64,000 nt of DNA from Microvirga sp. Its GTDB lineage: Bacteria > Pseudomonadota > Alphaproteobacteria > Rhizobiales > Beijerinckiaceae. Shown one piece after another: positions 8,315-18,353 of this stretch. How positions within the stretch are numbered: the stretch's first letter is position 1; each line of letters opens with the position of its first letter. A model generated the notes under the pieces. That model did no database searches. It was not told the DNA's origin and was given only the letters and a program-made list of their open reading frames with translations. The position numbers and the translations under genes were made by a program. The stretch lies in NCBI GenBank assembly GCA_031181145.1, contig JAPSLB010000016.1:1-64000 (forward strand), read 5' to 3'.

Positions 8315-9613
8315 TCACGCATAGAGATCCGCCCGCGACGGCAGCAGGCCCGAGGGCCCGCGGGTGCGCTTGGAGGCCAGCGTCTGGTTCACGCCCACGG
8401 CCGCTCGCTCGAAGGCGAGAGAGCAGCCGGCGAGGTAGAGCAGCCACATGCGGGTCTTCTCCTTGCCCACCATGGCCTCTGCCTCCTTGCGCCTGGCACT
8501 CAGGTTCTCCCACCACAGGCGGGTGGTGCGCTGGTAGTGCTCGCGCCAGCCCTCCACGTCGTGCACCTCGAAGCCGAAGCGTTCGAGGTTCGCGATCGAC
8601 ATGCCCAGATGATCGAGCTCCCCGCCCGGGAAGATATAGCGGGTGAGCGCCCTGTACTCGGGCTTCAGCTTGCGGAAGGCGCGCTCGCTCTTCTTCGCGC
8701 GCCGCGCGATGGTGTGGTGCAGATAGAGCCCGCGCGGCCTGAGAAGCCGGTGCACCGAGCGGAAATAGGCGGGATGGTTCCTGATGCCCACATGTTCGAA
8801 CATGCCGATGGAGGAGATCTTGTCGAACTCACCCTCGATCGTCGTGAAATCCTTCACCAGAACCTCGATGCGGTCCTGGAGGCCAAGTCGCGCGACCTTC
8901 TCGCGGGCGAGCTTCGCCTGTTCCTCGGCGAGCGTCACGCCCGTGGCCTTCACGCCGTAATGCTGCGCCGCATGGCAGATCAGGGCGCCCCAGCCGCAGC
9001 CGATGTCGAGGAAGCGATCGCCCGGCTTCAGCCGCAGCTTGCGGCAGATCATGTCGAGCTTGTCCACTTGAGCGCGGGCAAGATCGTCGTGCCATTCGGG
9101 CTGAAAATAGGCGCAGGTATAGACCATCTCCGGATCGAGGAAGAGGCCGTAGAACGCGTTCGAGACGTCGTAGTGATAGGCGACGTTCTTCTTGTTGGTT
9201 TGCGGCTTCCCTTCCCGCGCGTTGGGATCCTCCTCGACGCGGCTCAAGGGGCGCGGCATGTCGGCGGGCGCGCGCAGGAAGTGATAGGCCGCCTTCAGCG
9301 CCTTGAGCTTGCTCACCTTTCGAAGGCGCCGGCCCGCCTTCTGCGGGCGCTGGGCGGCGAGGTCGAAGATGGTTCCGTTCTTGAGGTCGAGCAGCCCCGA
9401 CACATAGGCGTTGAGGACCGTATCGAGGTTCGGGCGGCGTACAAGGCTCGCAACCACGTTCTCGTGCCGGACGACGAGGCGCATGGCATAGGACGGCAGG
9501 TCCGCGGGAACCGTGGAGCCGTCCCACAGCTCGAAACCGAACTGCAGGTCGAGCATCCGGTGCGCATCCTCCAGAAGATCCCGGAAAAGCTCAAGCCGCT
9601 CAGCCCAGTCCAT
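8315..9613 (-). CDS. cfa: cyclopropane-fatty-acyl-phospholipid synthase family methyltransferase
   Basis: A 432-residue SAM-dependent methyltransferase with an N-terminal lipid-binding region and a C-terminal Rossmann domain. NVAYHYDVSNAFYGLFLD, the SAM loop LDIGCGWGAL, SIGMFEHVG and YIFPGGELD are diagnostic of Cfa enzymes, which add a methylene to double bonds of membrane phospholipid acyl chains. The ATG at 9613 (MDWAERLELF) is preferred to one 21 codons upstream because the extra residues look non-coding. Related enzymes modify other unsaturated lipids, so the exact product is inferred. Confidence 0.9.
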   Translation of the reverse strand: MDWAERLELFRDLLEDAHRMLDLQFGFELWDGSTVPADLPSYAMRLVVRHENVVASLVRRPNLDTVLNAYVSGLLDLKNGTIFDLAAQRPQKAGRRLRKVSKLKALKAAYHFLRAPADMPRPLSRVEEDPNAREGKPQTNKKNVAYHYDVSNAFYGLFLDPEMVYTCAYFQPEWHDDLARAQVDKLDMICRKLRLKPGDRFLDIGCGWGALICHAAQHYGVKATGVTLAEEQAKLAREKVARLGLQDRIEVLVKDFTTIEGEFDKISSIGMFEHVGIRNHPAYFRSVHRLLRPRGLYLHHTIARRAKKSERAFRKLKPEYRALTRYIFPGGELDHLGMSIANLERFGFEVHDVEGWREHYQRTTRLWWENLSARRKEAEAMVGKEKTRMWLLYLAGCSLAFERAAVGVNQTLASKRTRGPSGLLPSRADLYA

Positions 9614-9695
9614 CACCCCAAACCCTCGGCGTCTCCCATCGGGAAGGACACTAAGCACGGGCGCGCCGGGAGACAATCCTTTTAGGAATCGTCTT

Positions 9696-9932
9696 TTAGA
9701 AGTCGCTGGCGAGGCCCTTCACCTCCCAGTCGTCATAGCGAACGGGCTCCAGGCCGCCGCGGCCCTGGTGCTCCTTCTGCCTGGCGATCTCCGCCGCCCG
9801 GGCGTCGATTTCCTGCCGCCTCCGGGCGGCCTCCTCCAAGGCCCGCTGGGCTGCGGGCGAGAGGGCTTTCCCGGACGCGGCTCCTTGGGGGGCGGGCACC
9901 TGGGTGGTTTCTGGAGTGTCGTTGATGCTCAT
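9696..9932 (-). CDS. DUF1674 protein, SDHAF4-like succinate dehydrogenase assembly factor
   Basis: A 78-residue protein ending in the DUF1674 signature [17 protein letters not shown]. The family includes mitochondrial SDHAF4, which chaperones flavinylated SdhA; the bacterial role is inferred from that. The middle is a charged helix rich in Ala, Arg and Glu. The ATG at 9932 is chosen because the upstream open frame overlaps the divergent htpX promoter region. Confidence 0.85.
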   Translation of the reverse strand: MSINDTPETTQVPAPQGAASGKALSPAAQRALEEAARRRQEIDARAAEIARQKEHQGRGGLEPVRYDDWEVKGLASDF

Positions 9933-10062
9933 GAGAAAGCCTTTATCAGGTCCGGCCCTCCGGCGGGAGAGGCGCATCGGCGCGGGCGCTCTTGGTGGCG
10001 AGCTGAACCATTCCCACATGAAGGGTCGAACGGATGAAGTCCTGCTCGAGGTGGAGACCCCG

Positions 10063-10983
10063 ATGAACACCGTCAAGACCGGAATGCTGTTGGCAAGCCT
10101 CATGGCCCTGTTCGGCGTCGTAGGCTACCTGCTCGGCGGCGCGACGGGCATGATGATCGCCTTAGGGCTTGGCCTGGCCACCAATCTCTTCGCCTATTGG
10201 AATTCCGACCGGCTGGCGCTCGCAGCCCACCACGCCGTCGAGGTGGACGAAAGGACCGCGCCCGACCTGGTCCACATGGTGCGGGACCTTGCCCGCAAGG
10301 CGGGCCTGCCCATGCCGCGGGTCTACATCATCGAGAACCCGCAGCCCAATGCCTTCGCCACCGGCCGCAACCCGGAGAACGCGGCAGTCGCGGCCACCAC
10401 GGGGCTTCTCAACATGCTCTCCTACGACGAGGTCGCGGGCGTGATGGCGCACGAGCTCGCCCATATCAAGAACCGCGACACCCTGATCATGACGGTGAGC
10501 GCCACCATTGCCGGCGCCATCGCGACGCTGGCGCAGTTCGGCTTTTTCTTCGGCGGACGCGGCGGCGACCGGCCCAATCCCATCGTGATGCTGGCGACCG
10601 TCCTCATCGCGCCGATCGCCGCCATGATCATCCAGATGGCGATCAGCCGCTCGCGGGAATACGACGCCGACCGGATGGGCGCGGAGATCTGCGGCCAGCC
10701 TCTGTCGCTCGCCTCGGCGCTCGCGAAGATCGCGGGCGGCGTGGCCCACGTGCCCAACATGGATGCGGAGCGCCACCCGGCCACCGCGCCGCTCTTCATC
10801 ATCAATCCGCTCACGGGCCACGGCATGGACAACCTGTTCTCCACGCACCCCGCGACGGAAAACAGGATTGCGGCGCTCCACGCTTTGGCGCAGGAGATGG
10901 GAGCGCCGCCGCGGAGCGGCTTCTTCGCACAGAGTTCAACCAGTCCCTGGGGCCAGCCGCCCCGCCGCGGACCCTGGGGTTAA
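10063..10983 (+). CDS. htpX: zinc metalloprotease HtpX
   Basis: A 306-residue inner-membrane M48 peptidase. Two N-terminal hydrophobic helices (about residues 8-45), zinc motif HELAH (His130, Glu131, His134), a further hydrophobic pair around residues 140-190, and [11 protein letters not shown] supplying the third ligand. HtpX degrades damaged membrane proteins together with FtsH. ATG at 10063 gives the family N-terminus ([11 protein letters not shown]). The C-terminal tail is Pro/Gly-rich, as in other alphaproteobacterial HtpX. rsmB follows after 5 bp. Confidence 0.96.
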   Translation: MNTVKTGMLLASLMALFGVVGYLLGGATGMMIALGLGLATNLFAYWNSDRLALAAHHAVEVDERTAPDLVHMVRDLARKAGLPMPRVYIIENPQPNAFATGRNPENAAVAATTGLLNMLSYDEVAGVMAHELAHIKNRDTLIMTVSATIAGAIATLAQFGFFFGGRGGDRPNPIVMLATVLIAPIAAMIIQMAISRSREYDADRMGAEICGQPLSLASALAKIAGGVAHVPNMDAERHPATAPLFIINPLTGHGMDNLFSTHPATENRIAALHALAQEMGAPPRSGFFAQSSTSPWGQPPRRGPWG

Positions 10984-10988
10984 AGATC

Positions 10989-12299
10989 TTGAATCAATCG
11001 GAAGAACAGGCGGGCCTCGGTCCCCGCCGCCTCGCCTGGATGGCGGTGACGGAAACCATGAAGCGGCGCGTACCGCTCGACGACGTGCTGGACGAGCTTT
11101 CCTTCCGGGAAAATCTCTCCCCGCGCGACGAGGCCCTGGCCCGGGCCATCGCCGTCGTCACCTTCCGCCGCCTCGGGACGCTCGGCCGCGCGCTCAACGA
11201 GCGCCTCAACCGGGAGCCGAAGGACGAACGCCTGCTGCATCTTCTCGCCATCGGCGCGGCGCAGATCCTCTTTCTCGACGTGCCGGACCATGCGGCCGTC
11301 GACAGCGCCGTCCGGCTCGCCCAGGAGGACGCGAAGCTCAATCACGCGGGCGGTTTCATCAACGCGGTCCTGCGGCGCGTCGCCCGGGAACGCGACATGA
11401 TCCTCGGCCATCAGGAGCCCTGGCTCGACACGCCGACCTGGCTCGAGGAGCGCTGGATCGCGCAATACGGCGAGGAGCTTGCGACGAGGATCGCCGAAGC
11501 CCATCGCTCCCTGGCGTCGGTGGACCTTTCCGTGAAGGATGACGCGGCATCCTGGGCCGAGCGCCTCAACGGCATTCTGCTGCCGACCGGCAGCATCCGC
11601 CTCGTCGAGCGCACGGCGATCCGCGAGCTTCCGGGCTTCGAGGAGGGCACGTGGTGGGTGCAGGACGCCGCCGCCGCCCTTCCGGCGCGCCTGCTGCACG
11701 CGAAGGCGGGCGAACGCATCGCCGATCTCTGCGCCGCGCCCGGCGGCAAGACGGCGCAACTCGCCGCCGCCGGAGCCGACGTGCTGGCGGTCGACCGCTC
11801 GGCGAAACGCCTGAAGCGGCTGGAGGAGAATCTCGCCCGTCTCAACCTCAAGGCCGAGACCCGCGCCATCGATGCGGAAAGGCTCGACGAGGCGCCGTTC
11901 GACGCCATCCTGCTCGATGCGCCCTGTTCCGCCACCGGCACGATCCGCCGCCACCCCGACGTGGCCTGGACCAAGAGCGAGGAGGACATCCGCAAGCTCT
12001 CCGGCCTCCAGACGCGCCTGCTCGACAAGGCGGCCGGCCTGCTCAAGCCCGGCGGACGCCTTGTCTATTGCACCTGCTCCCTGGAAGCCGAGGAAGGCGA
12101 GCGGCAGGCTGCGGGCTTTCTCGCCCGTCATCCCGAATTCGCGCGCCAGCCGGTGACGGCGGTGGAGATCGGCGGTCTCTCCGAGTGCCTTACGCCCGAA
12201 GGCGACGTGCGCACCCTGCCCTGCCATCTCGTCTCGAGCGAGCACGAACGCGGCGGCCTCGACGGCTTCTTTGTCGCACGCTTCGTGAAAGCTTCCTGA
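10989..12299 (+). CDS. rsmB: RsmB/Sun-family 16S rRNA (cytosine-C5) methyltransferase
   Basis: About 436 residues: an N-terminal NusB-like RNA-binding domain (GLGPRRLAWMAVTETM to about residue 150) and a C-terminal Rossmann methyltransferase with CAAPGGKTAQLAA, DAPCSATGTIRRHPD and YCTCSLEAEE, the two Cys of the m5C mechanism. RsmB methylates C967 of 16S rRNA in E. coli. TTG at 10989, five bases after the htpX stop, retains the whole NusB domain; ATG at 11040 would truncate it. Paralogues with other targets exist, so Sun-family is the safer name. Confidence 0.9.
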   Translation: MNQSEEQAGLGPRRLAWMAVTETMKRRVPLDDVLDELSFRENLSPRDEALARAIAVVTFRRLGTLGRALNERLNREPKDERLLHLLAIGAAQILFLDVPDHAAVDSAVRLAQEDAKLNHAGGFINAVLRRVARERDMILGHQEPWLDTPTWLEERWIAQYGEELATRIAEAHRSLASVDLSVKDDAASWAERLNGILLPTGSIRLVERTAIRELPGFEEGTWWVQDAAAALPARLLHAKAGERIADLCAAPGGKTAQLAAAGADVLAVDRSAKRLKRLEENLARLNLKAETRAIDAERLDEAPFDAILLDAPCSATGTIRRHPDVAWTKSEEDIRKLSGLQTRLLDKAAGLLKPGGRLVYCTCSLEAEEGERQAAGFLARHPEFARQPVTAVEIGGLSECLTPEGDVRTLPCHLVSSEHERGGLDGFFVARFVKAS

Positions 12300-12307
12300 T
12301 TGCAAGA

Positions 12308-12372
12308 TGTTGAGGCTTGTCCTCATCCTGAGGCGCCGCGTCGGCGGCCTCTTGGAGGAGGATCAGGTGCAC
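12308..12372. repeat. Degenerate CCTCATCCTGAGG-type intergenic repeat
   Basis: The rsmB-heparinase gap carries CCTCATCCTGAGG, then GCCGCG..CGGCGGC and a GAGGATCAGG end, an imperfect palindrome of a type I know from Hyphomicrobiales intergenic DNA. The rest of the gap holds no gene that I can support. Confidence 0.4.
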
Positions 12373-12532
12373 GCTGGACCCTCGTTCGGGTTGCCCCCGC
12401 AATCCTCTTCGGAATGAGGGCAACATCTGTTGAAATCGATCAAAACAGCAGGAGCTTACGGGCTGTTAACCAGTCGGCAGGAACTCGCCCCTATGCTGGC
12501 GCGGACGAGCATGACGTGAAGGAGCGCCACGG

Positions 12533-14293
12533 GTGGATTTCGGGCCAGATCGCTGGCGTCTGTACAAGCTTGCCTTCTCCGAGGCAGGCCGCGCCATGCG
12601 TGGAGCAACGGTCTGGAGCCTGTCCAAGGTGTTCTTCGGAACACCCATGCCGACGCGCCTGCTCTTCGCGCCTCAGGATCTTCGCACCGCCGACCCCACC
12701 ATCGCAACTGATATCTATTCCGGCTTCTTCGCCTTCGCGGGTCGTGCCATCACCACGAGCGGCCGCTCGCCCTTCGCATTCACCCCGCCGAGCCGGGCAT
12801 GGGCGGAGGCCCTCTACGGTTTCGGATGGCTGCGCCATCTGCGGGCCGCCGGCACCGCTCTTGCGCAGGCCAATGCCCGCTCGCTGGTGGACGAGTTCGT
12901 GTCCTCCAAACTCGGCGACAAGGCCATCGCCTGCGACACGCAGATCGTCGCGCGCCGTCTCATGTCGTTCATCAGCCAGTCGCCGCTGATCCTGGAGGGT
13001 GCGGATCACGCGTTCTACCAGCGCTTCCTGCGCCTCATCGGCCAGCACGTGCGCGAGCTGGAACGGCATGTGCGCTCCGGCGCCCTGCCTCAGCAGCAGC
13101 TGATGGCCGCCATTGCGCTCTGCTATGCGGGCCTGTGCTGCGAGGGTCTCGAGCGGCCTCTGCGGCGCGCAAGCCGCCTGCTTGCCCGCGAGCTGGGACG
13201 CCAGATCCTCGCCGACGGCGGACATGCCAGCCGCAACCCGCGCATCATCGTCGATCTCCTCTTCGACCTGCTGCCGCTCCGCCAGATGTTCGCCAGCCGC
13301 GAGGTCGATACGCCCGAAGCCCTGCTCAACGCCATCGACCGCATGCTGCCCATGGTGCGCATGTTCCGGCACGGCGACGGCACCCTCTCGCATTTCAACG
13401 GCATGGGCGTGACGGCGGCGGACCATCTCGCCACGCTGCTCACCTATGACGACATGCGCAGCCAGCCGATCCAGCATGCCCCTCATACGGGTTACGAGCG
13501 GATGGAGGCCGGCCGCACCCTGCTGGTGGTGGATGTGGGCGCCCCCCCGCCGACGCCGCTTTCGACCGAGGCCGGAGCGGGCTGCCTCTCCTTCGAGTTC
13601 TCCTCGGCCTCGCAGCGCATCGTGGTCAATTGCGGCATGCCGCGGATCGCCGGAGACGCGATCATCCAGGCCTCGCGCTCGACCGCTGCCCACTCAACCG
13701 CCTCGATCAACGAAATCTCGTCCTGCCAGATGGTCGGCGACAGGGGCAATTGGTTCAACCGGTGGATTGCACGATGGCTGTTGCGACGCATCGGGCCCGT
13801 GGTTCTCTCAGGCCCCGAGCGCGTCACCTCGGAGCGCAGCGAGCGCGAGCACGCGCAGATTCTCACCGCCAGCCATGACGGCTACCGCCCCCGCTTCGGC
13901 CTGACCCACGAGCGGCGGCTGCAGCTCTCGCCCAAGGGCAATCTCCTGGAGGGCGAGGACGTCTTCTGGGGCGAAGGCAGTGCCGCCGCCACGGCGGAGG
14001 CGGTCATCCGCTTCCACCTCGCCCCCGGGGTCAGGGCGAGCCGCGCGCAGGGGGGGCGTGTGGTCATGCTCGTGCTGCCCAACCATGAGGCCTGGCAGTT
14101 CACGGCCATTCCGACCGAGGCCTCCGTCGAGGACAGCGTCTTCCTGGCCGCGCCCGACGGCATGCGCCGCACGGAGCAGATCGTGCTCAGCATCCGGCCG
14201 AGCGAGACTCCGTCCGTCCGCTGGCGCTTCGAACGCCTGGCCCGCAGCTTCGCCCCGAACCAGCCTTCCGGAACGACGCCGGACCTGCTGTGA
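12533..14293 (+). CDS. heparinase II/III-like family protein
   Basis: A 586-residue protein: an N-terminal alpha-toroid (to about residue 290, with GFGWLRHLRA and FNGMG) and a C-terminal beta-sandwich typical of Hepar_II_III lyases (RIVVNCGMP, SSCQMVG, HDGYRPRFGLTHERRL). No signal peptide is visible. GTG at 12533 is preceded by AAGGAG at good distance. Such genes sit just upstream of purH in many Hyphomicrobiales; the substrate is unknown and a link to purine synthesis is not implied. Confidence 0.88.
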   Translation: MDFGPDRWRLYKLAFSEAGRAMRGATVWSLSKVFFGTPMPTRLLFAPQDLRTADPTIATDIYSGFFAFAGRAITTSGRSPFAFTPPSRAWAEALYGFGWLRHLRAAGTALAQANARSLVDEFVSSKLGDKAIACDTQIVARRLMSFISQSPLILEGADHAFYQRFLRLIGQHVRELERHVRSGALPQQQLMAAIALCYAGLCCEGLERPLRRASRLLARELGRQILADGGHASRNPRIIVDLLFDLLPLRQMFASREVDTPEALLNAIDRMLPMVRMFRHGDGTLSHFNGMGVTAADHLATLLTYDDMRSQPIQHAPHTGYERMEAGRTLLVVDVGAPPPTPLSTEAGAGCLSFEFSSASQRIVVNCGMPRIAGDAIIQASRSTAAHSTASINEISSCQMVGDRGNWFNRWIARWLLRRIGPVVLSGPERVTSERSEREHAQILTASHDGYRPRFGLTHERRLQLSPKGNLLEGEDVFWGEGSAAATAEAVIRFHLAPGVRASRAQGGRVVMLVLPNHEAWQFTAIPTEASVEDSVFLAAPDGMRRTEQIVLSIRPSETPSVRWRFERLARSFAPNQPSGTTPDLL

Positions 14294-14323
14294 GGGGCGG
14301 GAAGCCGCAGACCGACGGGGCAT

Positions 14324-14481
14324 TCAGGGTGCGGGGGTCGGCCAGAACGCCCAGAGCAGGACTGCCGCCGCGACAATCCAAAGCGCGACGATGAACGCTG
14401 CAGCCCCGCGGCTCCTCGGGCGCGCAGGCGTTTACCCAGCCCCTCCTTCGGATCGGTTCCCGAGTTATGCCGTTCGGTCAT
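14324..14481 (-). pseudogene. Small single-helix membrane protein gene, broken by a one-base frameshift
   Basis: ATG at 14481 starts MTERHNSGTDPKEGLGKRL and runs into a G-rich run (minus-strand GGGG, bases 14404-14407). One added base there restores a 52-residue protein: a basic N-terminal segment, one hydrophobic helix (FIVALWIVAAAVLLWAF) and a PTPAP end with stop at 14324-14326. As given, translation passes into an unrelated frame. It may be a real frameshift or a miscalled homopolymer. The gene is divergent from purH and faces the end of the heparinase-like gene. Confidence 0.55.
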
Positions 14482-14556
14482 GCAGCCAGCGAAAGGGCCT
14501 TATGCGTCCGTGAGAACCATCGCACATTTCCGATCAGGCTCAGATCATAGCCGTGA

Positions 14557-14612
14557 GGCGGGTCTTCCGCCCCTGCGTCCGTCCGGCTCTAGGGCGGGCT
14601 GAAACGCCGCCC
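14557..14612 (+). other. Two consecutive GC hairpins in the purH leader
   Basis: GGCGG/CCGCC (14557-14571, loop gtctt) and GGGCGG/CCGCCC (14592-14612, nine-base loop) lie 70-125 bp before purH. No T-run follows. They could be leader structure or chance in GC-rich DNA. Confidence 0.3.
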
Positions 14613-14682
14613 TGTCGGGTTCCCATCTCAGGCCCGTCGTGCTATCGCGCCCGCATTCTTACCCCTTCATGGAGCGGCCGCC

Positions 14683-16275
14683 ATGCCGAGCGATCCGAAG
14701 CGCGTATCCCGTGCTCTGCTTTCCGTATCCGACAAGACGGGTCTCGTGGACTTCGCCCGGGCGCTGTCCGAGCGGGGCATCGAGCTGGTCTCCACCGGCG
14801 GCACTCACAAGGCGCTCAGCGAAGCGGGCCTTCCGGTGAAGGACGTGAGCGACCTCACGGGCTTCCCGGAGATGATGGACGGGCGCGTGAAGACCCTGCA
14901 CCCCCTCGTCCATGGCGGCCTTCTCGGCATTCGCGCCAACCCCGAGCACCAGGCGGCCATGCTGGCTCACGGCATCCGGCCCATCGACCTGCTGGTCGTG
15001 AACCTCTATCCCTTCGAGGCCACGGTGGCGGCGGGAAAACCTTACGACGATTGCATCGAGAACATCGATATCGGCGGCCCCGCCATGATCCGCGCGGCGG
15101 CCAAGAACCATGGCGACGTGGCCGTGGTGGTGGACGGCGCGGATTACGCCGCCGTTCTCGCCGATCTCGCCCAGCATGACGGTGCGGTGACCTACACCCT
15201 GCGCCGCCGCCTCGCCCAGAAGGCCTATGCCCGGACGGCCGCTTACGACGCGGCGATCTCCAACTGGTTCGCGAACGAACTCAACGAGCCGAACCCGCCC
15301 TTCCGCGCCATCGGCGGCACGCTGGCCGAAGTGATGCGCTACGGCGAGAACCCGCACCAGAGCGCCGCCTTCTACCGCACCCCGGAGCAGCGCCCCGGCG
15401 TCGCCACCGCCCGCCAGGTGCAGGGCAAGCAGCTCTCCTACAACAACATCAACGACACCGATGCGGCCTACGAGGCCGTGGCCGAGTTCAACCCTGAGCG
15501 CTCGGCTGCCGTCGTGATCGTGAAGCACGCGAACCCGTGCGGCGTCGCGGAGGGTACGAGCCTCGTGGAGGCTTACGAGAAGGCCCTGCGCTGCGATCCC
15601 GTCTCCGCCTTCGGCGGCATCGTCGCCATGAACCGCCCGCTCGATGCAGAGGCTGCGAAAGCGATCACCGAGATCTTCACGGAAGTGATCATTGCGCCCG
15701 ACGCGAGCGAGGAGGCCATCGCCATCGTCGCCGCGAAGAAGAACCTGCGCCTGCTGCTCGCAGGTTCCCTGCCCGATCCGCGCCAGCCGGGCCTCACGAT
15801 CCGCACGGTGGCAGGCGGTATCCTGGCGCAGTCGCGCGACAACGCCGTGGTCGATGCCATGGACCTGAAGGTGGTGACGAAGCGCGCCCCCACCGAGCGC
15901 GAGCTCGCCGACCTGCGCTTTGCCTTCCGCGTCGCCAAGCACGTGAAATCGAACGCCATCGTCTACGCCAAGGACCTCGCCACGGTCGGGATCGGCGCGG
16001 GCCAGATGAGCCGCGTGGATTCTTCCCGCATCGCCGCCTGGAAGGCTGCGGAAGCCGCCAAGGCCGCGAACCTGCCCGAGACGCTCGCCAAGGGCTCGGT
16101 CGTTGCATCGGACGCCTTCTTCCCCTTCGCGGACGGCCTGCTCGCCGCAGCCGAGGCGGGCGCCACCGCCGTGATCCAGCCCGGCGGCTCCATGCGCGAC
16201 GACGAGGTGATCAAGGCCGCCGATGAGGCGGGCCTCGCCATGGTCTTCACCGGCCACCGGCACTTCCGTCACTGA
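14683..16275 (+). CDS. purH: bifunctional AICAR formyltransferase / IMP cyclohydrolase
   Basis: A 530-residue bifunctional enzyme catalysing the last two steps of de novo IMP synthesis. The N-terminal MGS-like cyclohydrolase domain (about 1-200) begins [16 protein letters not shown] and has STGGTHKAL and [10 protein letters not shown]; the C-terminal formyltransferase domain has [10 protein letters not shown] and KHANPCGVA, with the catalytic Lys-His pair of that motif. It ends [10 protein letters not shown] as PurH usually does. Length is standard. Confidence 0.97.
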   Translation: MPSDPKRVSRALLSVSDKTGLVDFARALSERGIELVSTGGTHKALSEAGLPVKDVSDLTGFPEMMDGRVKTLHPLVHGGLLGIRANPEHQAAMLAHGIRPIDLLVVNLYPFEATVAAGKPYDDCIENIDIGGPAMIRAAAKNHGDVAVVVDGADYAAVLADLAQHDGAVTYTLRRRLAQKAYARTAAYDAAISNWFANELNEPNPPFRAIGGTLAEVMRYGENPHQSAAFYRTPEQRPGVATARQVQGKQLSYNNINDTDAAYEAVAEFNPERSAAVVIVKHANPCGVAEGTSLVEAYEKALRCDPVSAFGGIVAMNRPLDAEAAKAITEIFTEVIIAPDASEEAIAIVAAKKNLRLLLAGSLPDPRQPGLTIRTVAGGILAQSRDNAVVDAMDLKVVTKRAPTERELADLRFAFRVAKHVKSNAIVYAKDLATVGIGAGQMSRVDSSRIAAWKAAEAAKAANLPETLAKGSVVASDAFFPFADGLLAAAEAGATAVIQPGGSMRDDEVIKAADEAGLAMVFTGHRHFRH

Positions 16276-16337
16276 GCATCGGAACCAGCATCACTCCGGG
16301 GCCGCGCATCGGTCAGAGAACGCGAGGCTGCTGCCGT

Positions 16338-16427
16338 GTCGTGGCCGGGCTCGTCCCGGCCATCCCGATAGGGAACAGCACCGGGCCTGGATCGATCGGG
16401 ATCACCGGCACGAGGCCGGTGACGCCC
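16338..16427. repeat. Intergenic palindromic repeat pair
   Basis: GGCCGGG-ctcgt-CCCGGCC (16343-16361) and TCACCGGC-acgag-GCCGGTGA (about 16402-16421), the same two modules as after acsA, lie in the 254-bp gap between purH and the YbjQ gene. Confidence 0.65.
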
Positions 16428-16529
16428 CGGAGCTAGACTCCGAGAACGGTCCCGGATCTCCCCGTCCCCCCTTCGGGATGACGTTTCTCATTTCGCGTCC
16501 CATATCTGTGGCACCGAAAGGAGATCCTG

Positions 16530-16850
16530 ATGATCGTCACCACCACGCCCACCATCGAAGGCCGCCGGATCGCCGCTTATCGCGGCATCGTTTCGGGCGA
16601 GGCCATTCTCGGCGCGAACGTTTTTCGCGATTTCTTCGCCTCCATCCGCGACGTGGTCGGCGGGCGCTCGGGCTCCTATGAGCGCGTGCTGCGCGACGGG
16701 CGTGACACGGCGATCCGCGAGATGGTCGAGGAGGCGCAGCGCCTCGGGGCCCACGCGGTCGTGGGCGTGCACATGGATTACGGCGCCATCGGCAAGAACG
16801 AAGGCATGATGATGGTGACTGTGAGCGGCACCGCCGTAACGCTCGAATAA
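16530..16850 (+). CDS. YbjQ family heavy-metal-binding domain protein (UPF0145)
   Basis: A 106-residue protein matching the YbjQ/UPF0145 fold: [49 protein letters not shown], and [13 protein letters not shown]. These proteins form small multimeric beta barrels; despite the Pfam name, metal binding is not demonstrated for most members. A ribosome-binding site GGAG lies upstream (AAAGGAGATCCTG). Single gene between purH and the convergent MFS gene. Confidence 0.88.
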   Translation: MIVTTTPTIEGRRIAAYRGIVSGEAILGANVFRDFFASIRDVVGGRSGSYERVLRDGRDTAIREMVEEAQRLGAHAVVGVHMDYGAIGKNEGMMMVTVSGTAVTLE

Positions 16851-16946
16851 GGGCCCAAGCGCCGATTCCCCTTGCGTGGAAACATCTCTCTTCCTCGGTT
16901 TGCCGCCTTCTTGGGCGGAGAACCGGATCCACGTCGCCGAGATGCT

Positions 16947-18350
16947 TCAGACCTTCTTCACGCCGCTCAAAAGCACAAACCCCGCAAGCAGGAACAGGAT
17001 CAGCACCGCCGGTCCTGCTCCTTGCGTTTGGAAGGCCGCGGTGGCCACCGCAACGGCCAGCGGCGCCAGGAAGGACGTGACCTTTCCCGAGAGCGCCAGC
17101 AGGCCGAAATAGCGCCCGGCCTCGCGGGCCGGTACGAGCCGCGCGAGCATGCTGCGCGAGGAGGCCTGCAGCGGGCCCGCCACCGCGCCGATGACGAGGC
17201 CGAGAGCCAGGAAGATCTTCTCCGGCGCGCTCGCGTAAAGACCCTCACCGGCAGGGGCGGTGGGGATGACGAAGAAAATGTGCTCGCGGCCCAATGAGAG
17301 CACGCCGGCGCAGACGAGCGCGAGCACGAGAATCGCGCCGAGGATCACGGGCTTCGCGCCGAAACGGTCGTCGAGGCGCCCGCCGATCAGCGCCCCCGCC
17401 GTTCCCGTGATGGTGAGCAGGATGCCGAAGAGACCGAGCTCCGTCGCCTGCCATCCGAAGACACCGGCCCCGTAGATGCCGCCGAAGGCGAAGAGCGCGA
17501 CGAGCGCATCCTGATAGACCATGTTGGCGATGAGAAACCGCACGACGCCCTCGTGCCGCCGCGCATCGACGAACGTGCCCCTCACCTGTGTCAGCCCCTG
17601 CCTCACCGCCGCACCCAGCCGCAGCTTCGAGCGGGCGATGTCGGGGGTGAAGAGGAAGAGCGGCAGGACGAAGACGAGGAACCACAGAGCGGAGAACGGG
17701 CCGGTGATCCGGTCGCCTTCTCGCTGCGCCGGATCGAGACCGAACGGAGGGGTGAAGCCCAGAACCGTCTTGCCGGTCGCCGCATCAGCGGCCAGGAAGC
17801 CGAGCACGATCACGAGCGACACCAGTCCGCCGAGATAGCCGATGGCCCATCCGGTGCCCGAAAGCCGGCCATACCGCTCCGGCGGCACCAGATGCGGAAT
17901 CATCGCGTTGTTGAACACCGCAGCCACCTCCACGGCGATCGTGGCGAAGGCGAAGCCCAACAGCGCCACCGCGATGGCATAGGGCTGACCCGGCGCGGCA
18001 TACCAGAGCGCGAAGGACGCGGCGAACAGCACGAGGCCGCAGGACGCGATCCAGGGCTTCTTCGGCCCCGTGGCATCGGCCACCGAGCCGAGAACGGGCG
18101 AGAGAATGGCAAGGGCGAAGCCCGCCGCCGCCGTCGCATAGCCCCAGAGGCTCTGCCCCGTGACGGGATCGGGCGCGAGCGCAGCGGCGAAATACGGCGC
18201 GAAGACGAAGGTCGTGACGAGCGTGAAGAAGGGCTGGCAGGCCCAGTCGAACAGGAGCCAGCCCCATATGGCGGGACGCGAGGCCACGGTGGGGCGAACC
18301 AGCGGCCCGCCGCCGCTCACCGGCCCCTCTCCAGCGACGATTCTCGCCAC
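16947..18350 (-). CDS. MFS transporter, UMF1/Atg22-like
   Basis: A 467-residue integral membrane protein with about 12 hydrophobic segments. Its features (WGWLLFDWACQPFFTLVTTF near the N-terminus, FNNAMIPHLVPPERYGRLSG in the middle, QASSRSMLARLVPAREAGRYFGL after helix 10) are those of the UMF1 family related to yeast Atg22, a vacuolar amino-acid effluxer. GTG start at 18350 is only 3 bp after the glutamate dehydrogenase stop, so the genes form an operon; an amino-acid substrate is an attractive but unproven inference. Confidence 0.85.
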   Translation of the reverse strand: MARIVAGEGPVSGGGPLVRPTVASRPAIWGWLLFDWACQPFFTLVTTFVFAPYFAAALAPDPVTGQSLWGYATAAAGFALAILSPVLGSVADATGPKKPWIASCGLVLFAASFALWYAAPGQPYAIAVALLGFAFATIAVEVAAVFNNAMIPHLVPPERYGRLSGTGWAIGYLGGLVSLVIVLGFLAADAATGKTVLGFTPPFGLDPAQREGDRITGPFSALWFLVFVLPLFLFTPDIARSKLRLGAAVRQGLTQVRGTFVDARRHEGVVRFLIANMVYQDALVALFAFGGIYGAGVFGWQATELGLFGILLTITGTAGALIGGRLDDRFGAKPVILGAILVLALVCAGVLSLGREHIFFVIPTAPAGEGLYASAPEKIFLALGLVIGAVAGPLQASSRSMLARLVPAREAGRYFGLLALSGKVTSFLAPLAVAVATAAFQTQGAGPAVLILFLLAGFVLLSGVKKV

Positions 18351-18353
18351 GCC

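Noticed and set aside
10197..10988. Long 5' extension of the rsmB frame across htpX
   Set aside because: It overlaps the conserved htpX coding region and lacks any domain; TTG at 10989 restores a normal length.
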